Source: Tetrahymena thermophila SB210
Taxonomy: Eukaryota; Ciliophora; Oligohymenophorea; Hymenostomatida; Tetrahymenidae
Direction: 5' to 3'
Assembly (NCBI RefSeq): GCF_000189635.1
Contig: NW_002476533.1
Location: forward strand, 1-64,000
DNA length: 64,000 nucleotides
Part shown: one piece after another, positions 10,785 through 24,613 of the stretch
Layout: each line of letters starts with the position of its first letter
How positions within the stretch are numbered: position 1 is the first letter of the stretch
Notes under the pieces: model-generated
Told to the model about the DNA's origin: nothing
The model's database searches: none
Seen by the model: the letters and a program-made list of their open reading frames with translations, nothing else
Position numbers and translations under genes: made by a program

Positions 10785-13700
10785 TAATTGAATCTATCCT
10801 ATTCACTACTTTTATAATTAAATCGCTTGAAATCTATCTATCTATCTATTTATCTTAATTTAAAGTAATTGATCTATCTTTCTATTTATGTTTAATTTAT
10901 TTAATAACTTTTCAAAATTCAAAAATTTATTGATTTTATATTCAATAATTCGCTAATTTCTATTTTTATTCATTTGTCAGTTTCTTCTATCAGCATGCTT
11001 TGTTTGATTGTTTGTTTGCGGAATTTAAATCACAAAAAAAAAATGATCAATTTACTTATTTGTTATGCTTTCAAAGTCTTTTAAAATTATATTTTGTTAT
11101 TAATTAATAAATAAATGATAAATTTATTAATTTACAAAAGATTTTCATTCATCATAGCTTCTTTTTAATTATTTTTTGATCTATTTAGTAGATAGAATCT
11201 AAAAATTTATTAATTAACATGCAAATTGATAAATGAATATTCTATTTGTTTATTCCCATTTAAGCAACTAATAAATAAAATTAGTTCTGAAGTTATTTAT
11301 TATAATAAGAATCCCTTAAAAATTCTTCGCTTTATTTTATTTTTAAAGAGCAAATGAATCTTTAATTGAAAATAAACTAATTATTTATATTATAAGTTTC
11401 TTTATTAATCTTGATTTTTTTCAGTAAATTTATCATTTGAAATTCATTTTTACAGAAGATACAGATAAAATTTTTTTAATGTTATATTTTTTATTTATTT
11501 TAAATAGGACTTTAAAAATTATTTAAAAATCAATAAATTATTTTAGAATCGTTATAAAAATATTGTGAAAAAAATAGCTAAATTAAAAATAATTTAATTA
11601 TTTAATAAAGATATTTTTATGATAATTATTATTAAGATAATACTTAATCCATATTTATCATGGATAAGAATATTTATTTTACATAGAGAATTATATAAAT
11701 TTACCTTTAATTAATTGCAATAGGATTATAGTAATTTTAATCAAAGTTTATTATTTTTCTTTAGAATTTAATCTTAAATTTACTTTAATAAAAATAATTA
11801 AAATAAATTTTATTAAAATATTTTTTAATTGTTTTTAAAAATTAAAAAATATCACTAACTTTATGAATTAAATTTATTTAAATTAACAACATTAATAATT
11901 AATTATTTTTCTTTAAATATTATTAACTTAATCCTTCTGTCTTTGCTGATTCATTTTTTGGGTGTTAAAAAATATTTTTAAATTTCTTCCTCACTAAATA
12001 ATTAAATATACTTTAAAAGTAAAAACCAATTAATAAGAAGAGTTTTTCACTCACCATGATAAACATAATTTAAACTATTTGAGATTATTTATTTATTTAT
12101 TTATTTACTATTATTATTTTTAATTATTAATATCTCAAATATAATAAAAAGCATGATATTTTACTATTTTTGTAATTAAAAATTATATTTTTATTTTAAA
12201 TTATTAAATTTTAAATATTTTAAAAAGTAAATTTGTTTTAAAACAATAGGACTGACTGACAATCATAAAAATATTAAAATTAAATAAATATTGAGACGCT
12301 ATAAAGTTAGAAATAATTCATAAAAATTAATTTACAATCATTAAAAGCATTTGAGATTAATTAATATTTTTCTATTACATGAAATTTAAGCACAGAGCAT
12401 TTATTTATATGCCTTAAAAAGAAGCAGTTAATATATTTGTAATTAATAATATAAAATGGTATTTCTATAAAATTAATACACCTGTTCTTAATCAAACTTA
12501 AATTTGAGCTAATAAATGACAAAGCTGTGAATTATAATATTATTTTTTCTTTATTTATCACTATTTATTACATACACTTATTCACATTAATATAATGTCT
12601 ATTTTATATTTTTACTTTAATTAATTTTTTCTATAACACAAATTTTAAGCACAAAGAAAGCATTTATATGTCTTATAATAAGCAATTAATATATTTGTAA
12701 TTAATAGTATAAAATAGTATTTCTATAAAATCAATTCATCTGTTCTCAATCGAGCTTAAATTTGAGCTAATAAATGAAATGACAAAGCTGGGAATTATAA
12801 TATTATTATTTTCTTTATTCATACTTATTCACATTGATATCAATGTCTATTTTATATTTTTACTCTTCACTTTGAATTAATTTTACTATTTATAGTATCA
12901 GTATAATTAAAAATAGAAGTACTTAATTAAAGATTCCAGTAAGTATAAAATATTTAACTTACAATTATTACTTATTCTCACAATCTGTAATAAAATTGCA
13001 TTTTTTACAAAAACAAACAGATAGATAGATAGATAGATATTTAGATATTTAGATTTTCATTTTAAAAAACACACGCTTACAATCTAAATTATATAGAATA
13101 AAAAAATAAAAATTATATAATAGAGAGTGTAATCTAAATTCAATAAACCTAGTTTATTCTCTTTAAAATCAATAATTTGTTTGTTTAAATTCATATTAAG
13201 TCTAGTAGGGAGGGAATTAAAAGTAAGAAAAATACTTGAATTAAAATAGCCTTAATCTTTTCTAAAATTTAATTAACCAATAAATTCAGTCAAAAAATAG
13301 GTGAATTAATAGCTAGAAAAAAAGCAGTACTAGTTAAATTAAGGTTAAAAAGATTGATCAAAAAATTACATAAATAATACTTAAAAGCTGTAGAATACAC
13401 TAAAATTTTTAGCATAAATCCTAATTAAAATGGCTGCTGTAAACTAAAAGTTAAAAACTCTAAGCATTAAATAAATATTTTATTTAAATTTAACTATTGC
13501 AAATGAGCTTTTAAATTTAAAACATAAATAAATAAATACATTTATATATTTATTTATTGATTCTATATTTATTTCTAAAAATAAATATTATTTTTTTATC
13601 TCATTTTTCTAAAAATAAATTTTTTTATTAGCCTTCGTTTTTAAAACAGCTTTTTCTCATACAGAAGCATTTTATATTTTTTAAGTAATTCAGGGTAGAA

Positions 13701-13927
13701 ATCGTTTATGTTATTCTATATTATTTTTTAATAAATTAAATTGATGAAATTCATTCTTAACATAGTACTTAACTAATTTAAAAGTCAACTTTGGTTTATT
13801 TAAAATATTAAGAATAAATATTAAAAAAAATATCTGTTTGAAAAAAATAAAAAAATATCTTTTTTTTTCTCTAATTTGCTAAATAATCTTAAACAAACTA
13901 GAATTTAACTAACAAAAATACTTGGAT
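10785..13927. other. 3.1-kb divergent intergenic region
   Basis: Lies between the starts of the SLC44-like gene (minus) and the cysteine-rich gene (plus), so it should hold both promoters. It contains a roughly 260-bp tandem duplication (see separate entry), a (GATA)n run at 13018-13040 and other simple repeats. Open frames near 13200-13480 are short, low in complexity and shift frame; I do not call a gene. Confidence 0.55.
12361..12890 (+). repeat. Tandem duplication of about 260 bp
   Basis: Two adjacent diverged copies, about 12361-12620 and 12621-12890. Shared landmarks include TTAATATATTTGTAATTAAT, AAATTTGAGCTAATAAATGA and GTCTATTTTATATTTTTACT, in the same order and spacing. It is non-coding as far as can be seen. 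Confidence 0.8.
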
Positions 13928-16900
13928 ATGACCCTCTTTAATCTTTCTAGAGAGAGAATAGAAAGAAATATACTTAACATATCATTGATCATTCTTCTAA
14001 TTTGCTAAGAATCAAGAGCTGAAACACTGAATGATGCAATTTAAGATAATTGTTCTCTTAATTATGGAGATAATTTACTTTAATAAATTAAAACTTTTGC
14101 TTCATAAACATATACGTGCTATTATTATCACGAAGCTGTTGAGGATTACATCAAAAATTTCAATAAAATAGGTGAGGAAAAGCAGAATGTTTATATGATT
14201 TATAGCTATTTCGAAACCAATCATGAAGCTCAACCAAAGCTTGAATACGCTCGAGTTTCTTTAACATAATACATACTATACAAAAAATTATCTGAATAAA
14301 CATCTAATTGTGGAGATAAAAATATTGCAGCAAGATTAGGTACATATGATAATTGCTTATTTTGCATGGGAAGAACAGTATGTGATGAAAGAAAAAAAGA
14401 AATTAATTCTTAACTATAAGAAAGATTTACTCTAATCAATGTAAATAAATAATCATTTTAAAAATAAAAAAACTATTAACATTTTTTCATAAAATTTTAT
14501 TTTTGCTAAAAATTAATTTAAAAAAAATAAATCTAAAGAAAACTAAAATAGAATATTTTTATTTCATCAAATTTAAGAAATAATAATTTAAATAAATAAA
14601 TTAAAATTAATTTCTTAATTATTTTTTGTTATTCATTCCAGATTTTTAAATTTAATAATTGTGAAATTAAAAGTAAGTTAATAAATTACTAATTTATTAT
14701 TTTAATATTTAGCGTAATAACACTGATCCGGACTTTTGGACTGGGACTAAAGTGTATGTTGAATTATTTTAAATTCTTTGGAATTGTAACAATCCTAATG
14801 ATTAACTCTAAATAACTGGTAAAAAAATAAAATTAATCTTAAAATATTTTTTAGCTTAAATATTGCTTCAATAAAAAAAATAATTGACTGTAAATCAATC
14901 AATCTTAAAATTTTCATCCATTACATTTTTTTTACAAAAATTAATTAACAAATCTAATAACTTTCAATAGAACAAAAAAAAAATATAATTAATTTATCAA
15001 AGAATTTTTGTATTTTTCTAAATTAATGAACTAATTAATTAATATTTTATAGGAATTTATGACGAGTTGACTGAAAGCAAGCTTTTATAAACTGATGTAA
15101 ACGGGTTTGAGAATGTATGCTGGAATTGTAATGTTCAAAACTGTGTTGTTTGCTCAAATGACTATGAATAATGTGTTTCATGTAAAGAAGGGTATTTTTT
15201 GAAAAATAATGTTTGTACTCAATGTTCTATGAGCAACTGCTCCAATTGCGATTATGGTAAATTAATTAATTAATTAATTGATATTTTATTAAATTTAAAC
15301 TAATGCAAATTATAGATTTATTTTGATGACTTAAAAATACTAAAAATAAACAAATAAACATTTAAGCACTGAATTAATTTTTTGTTTAAGAAAAGTATTA
15401 TAATGATTCAATTATCTATCTATTATTTCCTATTTTTGATTAAATTTTTACTCTTAATTTTTTATTTATTTATTTAGTTTACCAAAATTTAATTTTCAAT
15501 AATAATATATTTTCTTGATTTATTAACAGATTCTAATAAAGATTTGGTATTTTGTAACTAATGTCATTAGGATTTTTACTTGCTTTAAGGAATGTGCGTT
15601 GAATAATGCCCTGAGGGATATCATGTTGTAGATAATGAATGTTTAAAATGCTAACCTGGTACTTTTTATTCAAACAAGGAATGCCTTGATTGTTCTAAAT
15701 TCTGCTAACAATGCACTGGTCCTCATCCTTCTTAATGCGAAGAATGTTCAGATGGCTTTATTTTAGAGTAATTTGTTTTTAATTAAAATAAATGTTCATT
15801 TTATGCTATATTCATTTATTTATTTAGCTTTTTTGCGAGTTTTATTTTTACCTGTTTTAAATATTTAAATTGTATTCATTAAAAACAAAATTTAATTACA
15901 TTTTGAATTTCTAGAGAAGGAAAAGGATGTTCTCTCAACGACTTTGATTTAACACCAACTTTCAAAGCTAAGACATTTATAGATCCTAGAACTAATACTT
16001 TGAAAGGTAAAATCTTAAATTAATTAATTAATTATTCATACTTTAACTAATTAATAACATCTTTAAATAATAAAAGAATGCAATTTTTCATGCGATGAAT
16101 GTATTGACTCTTCTGATCTTTGTATTAAGTGCAATCCTGATCTAAAATATTTTGTGAAAGAGTAAATAACCATAATTCATTCATATTGTTTAATTATTTA
16201 AATATTAATTTTTTTTTATTTACTCATAAAATTAAATAGGGGAGAGAGATAAAGATGTTATAATAGATGTCCTCTTTATTATTAACCTAAATTGACTGGC
16301 AATGATTTTATTGAATGCGAAATCAGTTAAAGCTACACTTCTGATTTAATTGCTGCTGACTAAATCAAAAAAGAAGCCAGTAGCAGATGTCCTAAATAAT
16401 AATATTGGTAATTTATTCAATTCATTAGGATTTCATAAATTATTTATATTAAAAAAAAGGAATATTTCAACAAAATAATGCAATAAATGCACAAATAATT
16501 GTATTAATTGCTATGATGATTCTTCTTGTATTGAATGCGAGCCAACTTATTACTGGAATGATAATCGCAAAACTTGCTCTCCATGTCATCCATCTTGCTA
16601 AAAATGCTCTGGACCTCTTTAAAATAATTGCTTGACTTGTGCTACTGGTAATAAAATATTCCCAGATAACAATGGAAAATGTGGTGACTTTGTATCTAAT
16701 CCTTTACCATAATCGAATATCCTTTCTCAAAATGAGATATATGGAAATTTGTAAAATTGCAAATAGTTTTTGCCACCAACTTCATAGCAAAACTATGCTG
16801 TAGAATTTTCATAAATATATTAAAGCAATGATCCAAAATGGAAAGATGTCAAAATGATGTCTAATTTAAAGCCATGCACGTTCTAAGAATTCAAAAACCG

Positions 16901-18226
16901 TTATAAATACCTCAAAAATAGTGACTAAACTTGTAATGACAATGAAATTTCTTAATCTACTATCGGTAAAAATGGAGATTTATTGACTATCTACTCAATA
17001 CTTTTATCTTAATCTGGAGCTTAAATATCTAATACAGGTACTGATGTAAATCCTCAAACACTAGCAGAATATGCAATTAATAATAATTTGTTCAGTTCTA
17101 GCTATATATTTAGACCAACCCCGAATTTCAGCTGTAATCAACTGTATTGTCTTTCATAATTAGATAGTTTAGTAGATGGTTTTACTTCAACTGATAGCTC
17201 TAAAGGAATCACTGTCTAGACACTGAAAGAAATAGTTCTAACCTCTACAAAGTAGACCCCATTAAGTTGCTTTTAATAGAGCTAGAATGTTAATTAAAAC
17301 ACTATTTATGAAATAGAGCAGCTCGTTAATAACTCTAAATACACGTTGAATACAACAACAAAGTAATACTTTATTTTGTATTTGTGCGGAAAAGATTTAG
17401 ATGGAAATGCTGTTTAAAGAGCTATGCTTGTGCAAAAGTATTTAGGAAATGCTTTCTTTGAGGTAAATTAAATTTTTTTAAAAAATTTCATTAATATTTT
17501 AAATATGAAAAGGTTTTGAATGTAAACAATTCGTAGATAACATAAGCTGAGAAAATAAGTTTGTACGGTGCTTCAACTGAATAAAATGCGTACTTAAAGA
17601 GGTGTGATTCTTAATTAACAAACTCTCTAAGTTCTTACGTAGTCTAAAAAATTAGAGTTATCTAAGTAGTTGAGTAAGATACAAGTATAGATAAAACTGA
17701 TTCTATGTTCTAGGAATATAATGAAAAGGTTGGTCCAGTATAAAACTCTGCTAAATGCACTTGTGTTGAAACAAAAGATTACATTTTAGCTAATGAAAAT
17801 TAAGGAAATCAATTTATCAGAGTAATTACTCCTCAGAATAAGATTTTAACTCAGTCTATTGATGCATTTGAAATAAATAACATTTTGAAAAAGTACAACA
17901 AAGATGCTAATGTAATGAAGGCAAATGGTCTATCTATAACTAAAATAGAAGCTGAACAAATATTCAAAGAATATATTGAATAAACAAAACAAAATACTTA
18001 GAAATGCTTTGGTTTGACTAACTCAGCACCTCTTTGCATAGTCAATGTTTTGGCAGATATGATATTCTCAAACTAATAAAAATGCAATTCTAATAGTGAA
18101 ATCATTAATCTTTTGAAGAAATCAGATTTTAACGCGCTTAAAGATTTTATAAAAAAATAAAATTGGTGTAATCTTAACAGTGAAAGGTGCTTGAAAGCTC
18201 AATAAACCATTAAAAGTTGTCTCTGA
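13928..18226 (+). CDS. Secreted cysteine-rich protein with furin-like CxxC repeats
   Basis: Nine exons, phases consistent: 13928-14440, 14713-14818, 15053-15256, 15530-15767, 15915-16006, 16077-16161, 16240-16407, 16460-17462, 17513-18226; 1040 residues. The start gives MTLFNLSRERIERNILNISL followed by IILLIC and QESRA, a plausible signal peptide cut near residue 31. Residues about 35-205 form a domain with scattered cysteines (for example CLFCMGRTVC). Residues about 225-560 are dense in Cys pairs such as CWNCNVQNCVVC, CVSCKEGYF, CEECSDGF and CINCYDDSSCIEC, the pattern of furin-like or growth-factor-receptor cysteine-rich repeats common in ciliate surface and secreted proteins. The last 480 residues are a cysteine-poorer domain I do not recognise, ending in CLKAQQTIKSCL. 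No C-terminal membrane span or GPI-type tail is evident, so secretion is more likely than anchoring. Ligand unknown. Confidence 0.85.
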
Positions 18227-18626
18227 AGAAATATGCTTGCAAAAATTATATAAATAAAAAAGCTTAAGTTTTATATTAAATATCTTTAAATAAATTATCA
18301 ACAAATAAATTGTATTAAATATTTTACTTTTTTATTAAACTAAAATTGGTTAATGTTCATTTAATTTATTTACTTTTAATTTTTATAATTCATTTATTGT
18401 TTTTGATGTAATCAAAATATATTTCCACCGATTTACTTTTTTCGTGGTGGGTTTTCTTCAAATAATCAAATAAGAAAAGTTTTTTTTTATAAAAAAATAA
18501 AATAAAATATTTTATAAGAATACAATAGATGTAAAAAGTAGATTTTTAAACCATACAAAAAAAATAGCATTTATAATTATTATATTATTTTTTCTTAATA
18601 AAGATTTAGTTTTAAATAAAAATTGC
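18227..18626. other. Convergent intergenic spacer
   Basis: Between the stop of the cysteine-rich gene and the stop of copy A of the tandem family. The last 80 bp (from about 18550) are the 3' flank that is duplicated next to copies B and C. Nothing else is seen. Confidence 0.6.
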
Positions 18627-20596
18627 TCAAAAATCAAACTCCTCTACTTATAAAGCTTCTTTAATAATATATTTTCTGTTTTCTGAAAATAAATATAAAT
18701 ATAAACAAAGATCATCGTATTCAGTCAACTTAATTTTGAATTTATCTTCTAGCTCTAACTAATACTCATATTTAGGATAGTCTAAAATCTACAATACGTA
18801 ACCTCCTAACCATACGCGTAATTCTAACATTAATTTAAAATCATCATAATAAACTAGTTTATTTCCTTTCTTATACTAATCAATTCCCTATCCATTAATA
18901 TGCTAAAATTCTCCTCTTATTTTTTTAATGCTACATGAAAGCTTTTGCTAATATCCTTAAATTAAATCTGATTAAGATTTTTACATCAAACCAATATAGA
19001 AATAATGTTCATCTTGACTGGTAACTTCTAATTGAATTCTCAAAATGTATTTTTTGTCTTTTTCTAGTATATTACTAGAAATGCAATTTAAATAATCACT
19101 CTTAAATAATCCAAATTATTATTATTATTAATTTATAAATATTTCATAAGTTGAGTTTAAGTTTTTTATTATTTGAATTTTCTTTTTTCCATCATTTAAA
19201 TTTGTTTTAATCATTTCAAAATTTTTTAAAATATCAATTTATTTATTAGTTTTTTTTTATACAATATCAAATACTGGAAAATTTTGAAGAACCCTTTAAA
19301 TTCATTTCTTTTTAATAATGGATATTTGATTTCTACTTATTGTTTAATAAAATTTGAAATACTTTGGTCATAAGTATTCTAAATATTTATCTCTTGTTTT
19401 TTCTTTAAAAGTACTATAAAATCCTAAAACATTGTATCAGATATATTTTTAACTAATTCGAATTCTTCTTAATTGTTGAAAATTTCTTGCACTCCCAATT
19501 TATTTAGGAGAGGATATATTTAAACAAAAATATCTTTCAATGATATTTTTACATCTCTCCTTATGAAGTTTATTTTGCTATCAACTACTTAAAATATTTT
19601 GCTTAATAATTATGAAGATTAAATTTACTAGTTATAAACCTAATCGTTTTACAACTTTATCAAATGGTCAATATATTCATTAATTTGTTCAAATTTTTAA
19701 TTATTTAATTGTTAAAATCTAATAGGTTATTTATTTTACTAAAACATATTCTCAAAAGATATTTAATTAAATATTGCATCAAAATATTAGAGATTTACTC
19801 TCAATTGTTCCAAAAATTCTTAAGAACAAAAATTAGATTTATTAGAAATTAATTCAATTATTTTTTATGTGTTACTATGTCTTTGATTATTAAGAGGATT
19901 GGTATTGCTTTAATTAAATTAATTGGGATCGTTTGGAAAGAAATTAATTGAATCTATTAAAGTATATATTGATTATTTAATAGGCATATACTATTCAAAG
20001 TTAATTAACTATTTTTTTCTCTGGCACTATTCAAGTAGATTTTGAAGTTGCTGAGTATTCTCTTCTTTTTTGGATATAATTTCAGATAAAAAAGCTCTGA
20101 ATTTTATTTCCTAACTTTCAAATTAATCTTAATAGCTGCCTAGTATTTATTTTAAAGTTTCTATTTGTGAAATTTCTTTGTACTTGTTGAGGATTTATTC
20201 TTTTCCTAAAGGTAGATCGAGTGCCTAATTGATCATTTTTTTTTAGCAGAAGTCAATTTTCTTAGTAATTTCAACTTTTAGCTCTTCAAAAAAATTGTTA
20301 ATTTATTGAATAGCTGAAATTGAAGAATTCTCATTTGATATCTCATTGCCTAATTTTTCTAGTATTGAGTAATCAATAACAGGAGGCCATTTTTAAATGA
20401 TATTTTTTTCAGATTATGAAATAATCTAGGGGATCAATACATGATCTATTCCTTTAAAGCTTAAATCTTCATTGACGCAATCTATGCAATAAAATATTGA
20501 AGAATCTCTTTAATCACTAATAACCTTAAGAAAGGTAATTTAGTTTTGAGAATGCTTATTGCAAGTTTTTAAAAATTTATTGTTAGTCTAATCCAT
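18627..20596 (-). pseudogene. Copy A of tandem C-x2-H/C-x2-C coiled-coil family, 1-bp frameshift
   Basis: Homologous end to end to copies B and C. It starts MDQTNNKFLKTC with Cys12, His15, Cys37 and Cys40 in a zinc-binding-like arrangement resembling a partial B-box, then a long Gln/Glu/Lys/Asn-rich coiled-coil region, then a C-terminal block with YFYIGLMQKS, CSIKK and LQILDYPKYEY that looks like a beta-sandwich (SPRY-like) domain. At about 19285-19300 copy A is one base shorter than B and C, so its own frame stops at TGA 19211-19213 (461 residues) instead of continuing to the family stop at 18627-18629. The downstream frame is otherwise undamaged, so the lesion is recent or a sequencing error. 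Function unknown. Confidence 0.75.
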
Positions 20597-21325
20597 TTAT
20601 ATTTCCTAAATTATTTATCTAACTATTTCTTAATTAAAATTTTGATAATCTAAATAAAATCAACTAAAGAAATGTTAAGAGTTAGTTATTAGTAATTATT
20701 AATAATAACTTTACCTTTTAAACATATAAATAACTAAATAAATAGTAAAAATCATTAAAGTCTGTTTAAACTGAAAAATTAATTTTCTCATATAAATCTA
20801 AGAATCTGATTTAGGTATTTGAATCAAACAAATTCTGAAAATTTTAATGCTTTTGTTAGATGATTCTTTTTAAATTCTAAAAATATATTTCAAAGATTTA
20901 TCTAAAATTAAACTAGAAACACAATTTGTGTCAAAATAAGTTTTTCTTCTTATAAAAGATCTCCTTCACTAACCTATAAATTTTTTAAAAGAGCTATTAT
21001 AATTATTTGATAAAAATATTATAAACTCATTTTAAAAATCTGTAAAAATAAGAAAAAATACTATAAAAAATATTCTAAAAAATTTAATAATTCTGATACC
21101 TTAATTTTATTTCTCATTAATTAAGGCCATTTTAGAAAATTTTTGGTTTTTAAGTGTATTAAAAGTAAAAATCTTAAAAAAATGAAATTGAATATTTTTA
21201 TGAGAAAGGAATTAATTACAATAGATATACAAAATTAAATTATATAATTACAAAAAAAATAACATTTTTTTATAATTATTATATTATTTTTCCGTAATAA
21301 AGATTTACTTTTATATAAAAATTGC
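20597..21325. other. Duplicated spacer between copies A and B
   Basis: About 20740-21010 is an upstream flank of copy A that recurs upstream of copy B (23460-23720) and, weakly, beside the decayed copy (27350-27500). About 21165-21325 is the 3' flank of copy B, nearly identical to that of copy C. No gene. Confidence 0.65.
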
Positions 21326-23287
21326 TCAAAAATCAAACTGATCTACTTAATAAGCTTCTTTAATAATATACTTTCTGTTTTCTTCAAATAAATATAAATA
21401 TAAACAAAGATCATCATATTTAATCAATTTATTTTTGAATTTATCTTCAAGCTCTAATTAATACTCATATTTAGGATAGTCTAAAATCTACAATACCTAA
21501 CCTCCTAACCATACTCTTAATTCTAACATAAATTTAAAATTATCTTAATAAACTAATTTATTTCCTTTCTTATACTAATCTATTCCCAATCCAATAAAAT
21601 GCTCAAATTATCCTCTTCTTTTTTTAAATTTACATGAAAGATTTTGTTCATCTCCTGAAATTAAATCTGATTAAGATTTTTACATCAAACCAATATAGAA
21701 GTTATGTTGATTTTGATCTGTAACTTCTAATTGAATTCTAAAGATATATTTTTTGTCATTTTCTAGAATATTACTAGAAATACAATTTGAAAACTGACCT
21801 TTAAATATTCCAAAATATTATTATTCATTAATAAATATTTCACAAGTTGAGTTTAAGTTTTTTATTATTTAAATTCTCTCATTTCCGTCATTATACTTTG
21901 TTTTAATCATTTCAAAATTTTTTAAAATATCAATTTATTTATTAGTTTTTACTACATCAAATACTGGAAAATTTAAAAGAATCCTATCTAAGTCATTTCT
22001 TTCTAATAATGGAAATTTGGTTTCTACTTATTATTTGATAAAATTTGAAATACTTTGGTGATAAGTATTCTAAATATTTATCTCTTGTTTTTTCTTTAAA
22101 ATTAATATAAAATCTTAAAGCATTACTTCAGATATATTTTTAACTAATTCAAATTCTTATTTACTGTTGAAAATTTCTTGCACTCCCAATTTATTTAGGA
22201 GAGGATATATTTAAACAAAAATATCTTTCAATGATATTTTTACATCACTGCTTATGAAATTTATTTTGCTATCAACAACTTAAAATATTTTGCGTAATAA
22301 CTCTGAAGATTAAATTTATTAGTTATAAATTTAATCGTTTTACAGCTTTATCAAATGGTCAATATATTCATTAATTTCTTCAAATTTTTAATTATTTAAT
22401 TGTTAAAATCTAATAGGTTATTTATTTTACTAAAACATATTCTCAAAAGATATTTAATTAAATATTGCATCTAAATATTCCTGATTTACTCTCAATTGTT
22501 CCAAAAATTCTTATGAACAAAAATTAGATTTATTAGAAACTAATTCAATTATTTTTTAAGTGTTACTAAGTCTTTGATTATTAAGAGGATTAATATTGCT
22601 TTAATTAAATTAATTGGAATCGTTTGGAAAGAAATTAATTGAATCTATTAAAGTATAAATTGATTGTCTAATAGTCATAGACTTTTCAAAATTAATTAAT
22701 TCCTTTTTTCTCTGGCATTATTCAAGTAGATTTTGAAGTTGCTGAGTATTTTCTTCTTTTTTGGATTCAATTTCAGATAAAAAAGCTCTACATTTTATTT
22801 CTTAACTTTCAAATTGATCTTAATAGTTGCCAAGTATTTATTTTAAAGTTTCTATTTGTGAAATTTCTTTGTACTTGTTGAGGATTTATTCTTTTCCTAA
22901 AGGTAGATTGAGTGCCTAATTGATCATTTTCTTTTAGCAGAAGTCGATTTTCTTAATAATTTCAACTTTTAGCTCTTCAAAAAAATTGTTAATTTATTGA
23001 ATAGCTGAAATTGAAAAATTCTCATTTGATATTTCTTTGCTTAATTTTTCTAGTATTGAGTAATCATTGACAGGAGGCCATTTTTAAATGATATTTTTTT
23101 CAGATTATGAAACAATCTAGGGGATCAATACATGTTCTATTCCTTTAAAGCTTAAATCTTCATTTACGCAATCTATGCAATAAAATATTGAAGAATCTCT
23201 TTAATCACTAATAACCTTAAGAAAGGTAATTTAGTTTTGAGAATGCTTATTGCAAGTTTAGTAAAACTTATTGTTAGTCTAATCCAT
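21326..23287 (-). CDS. Copy B of tandem C-x2-H/C-x2-C coiled-coil family
   Basis: Single open frame of 653 residues in the ciliate code, no intron needed. The N-terminus MDQTNNKFYQTCNKHSQNQ places Cys12/His15, followed by FYCIDCV with Cys37/Cys40: a likely zinc-binding knuckle of the partial B-box type found in large ciliate families. Residues about 60-470 are charged and Gln/Asn-rich, predicted coiled coil. The last 170 or so residues carry FYIGLMQKS, a CKFKK-type segment and LQILDYPKYEY, conserved in A and C, likely a beta-rich domain. Same strand and spacing as its two neighbours, so it arose by tandem duplication with flanks. No specific function can be assigned. Confidence 0.8.
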
Positions 23288-24613
23288 TTATATTTCCTAA
23301 ATTATTTATTTAATTAGCTAGCTACTTCTTAATTAAGATTTAGATTATTTATTAATAATTACTAAATAAAATCAACTAAAGAAATGTTAAGTATTAATTA
23401 TTTGTAATTAATAATAAATTTACCTTTTAAAAATATAAATGATTAAATAGATAGTAAATTCTAAAAAATCATTGAAGTCTATTTAAAATGAAAAGTTTTG
23501 ATCATATAAAAATCTGATTTTTTAGATGTTTACATCAAGCTTTTGTTAGATATTTACATTTATATTCTAAAAATATATTTCAAGGATTTATCAAAAACTT
23601 AACTTGAAACACAATTCGTGTCAGAATAATTTTTCTTCTTATAAAAGATCTTCATCACTAACTAATCAATAAATTTTTGATATAGCTATTTTAATTATTT
23701 AATCAAAATATTATATACTTATGTTAACAATTTGTAGAAATAAGAGCAAATACTTATAAAAAAGATAAAAAACATTCTAAAAAACATTTTTTTATATTCG
23801 TTTTCCTCAAATATTTTCTTTTAAGCTTGATTAAATTTAAATTAGCTAGATATCTAATTTAATTCAATAAATAATAAATAAATATAATTTTTACTCAAAA
23901 ACTAATTCATTTTTAATTTAGATTAAAATTAAGGTATGCATTGTAAAAATAAATGTTAGAAAAAAAAGATTTAATTGTCATGCAATTTGAATAAATGTAT
24001 TTTATTTTAATTTAATGAAAGTTTTATATGAAAATATATTTTGTATAATCTTACTTTAATTACAGGTAAAATTAATTTTATTATTCAAAAATGTAATGAA
24101 AAAAAGTTTGGGTTCCTTTTTAAGTAAAATATTATTGTTCGAAAAAATCAGATTAAATTGTTTTTATAAATAATTAGATTTTGCTCTTTATCATTAAAAT
24201 TTTTCTTTTGCATTAAAATTAATAATCTCAAAATTAATATTTTTAAGATTTATGAACATTTATGTATCATCTAAAATTTTATTTTGTATCTTATAAAATT
24301 AAAAATATTTATTTAAATTAAAAATTAAAAGGTTTTTAGTTTTATTAATGAGAAATTACTAATTTTTTCTTTTAACAACTTTTTTATTCCTTAAAATTAT
24401 TTTTTATCCAAAATTTAGTTTAATTGTTACAAAAAAAATAGCTAGTTTAAAAGTAAAAATCATAAAAAAATGAAATTGAATATTTTTATGAGAAAGGAAT
24501 TAATTACTATAGATATACAAAATTAAATTAAATAATTACAAAAAAAAATAACATTTTTTATAATTTTTATATTATTTTTTAGTAATAAAGATTTAGTTTT
24601 ATATAAAAATTGC
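23288..24613. other. Spacer between copies B and C
   Basis: Contains the duplicated upstream flank of copy B (about 23460-23720), then about 700 bp of AT-rich sequence without a supported gene, then from about 24450 the duplicated 3' flank of copy C. Confidence 0.6.

Noticed and set aside
13200..13480. Gln/Lys-rich open frames before the cysteine-rich gene
   Set aside because: With TGA as the only stop, frames of this length are expected by chance in AT-rich DNA; no start, splice sites or motif support them.
18122..18304. Minus-strand 60-residue open frame
   Set aside because: Overlaps the 3' end of the cysteine-rich gene; low complexity, no support.
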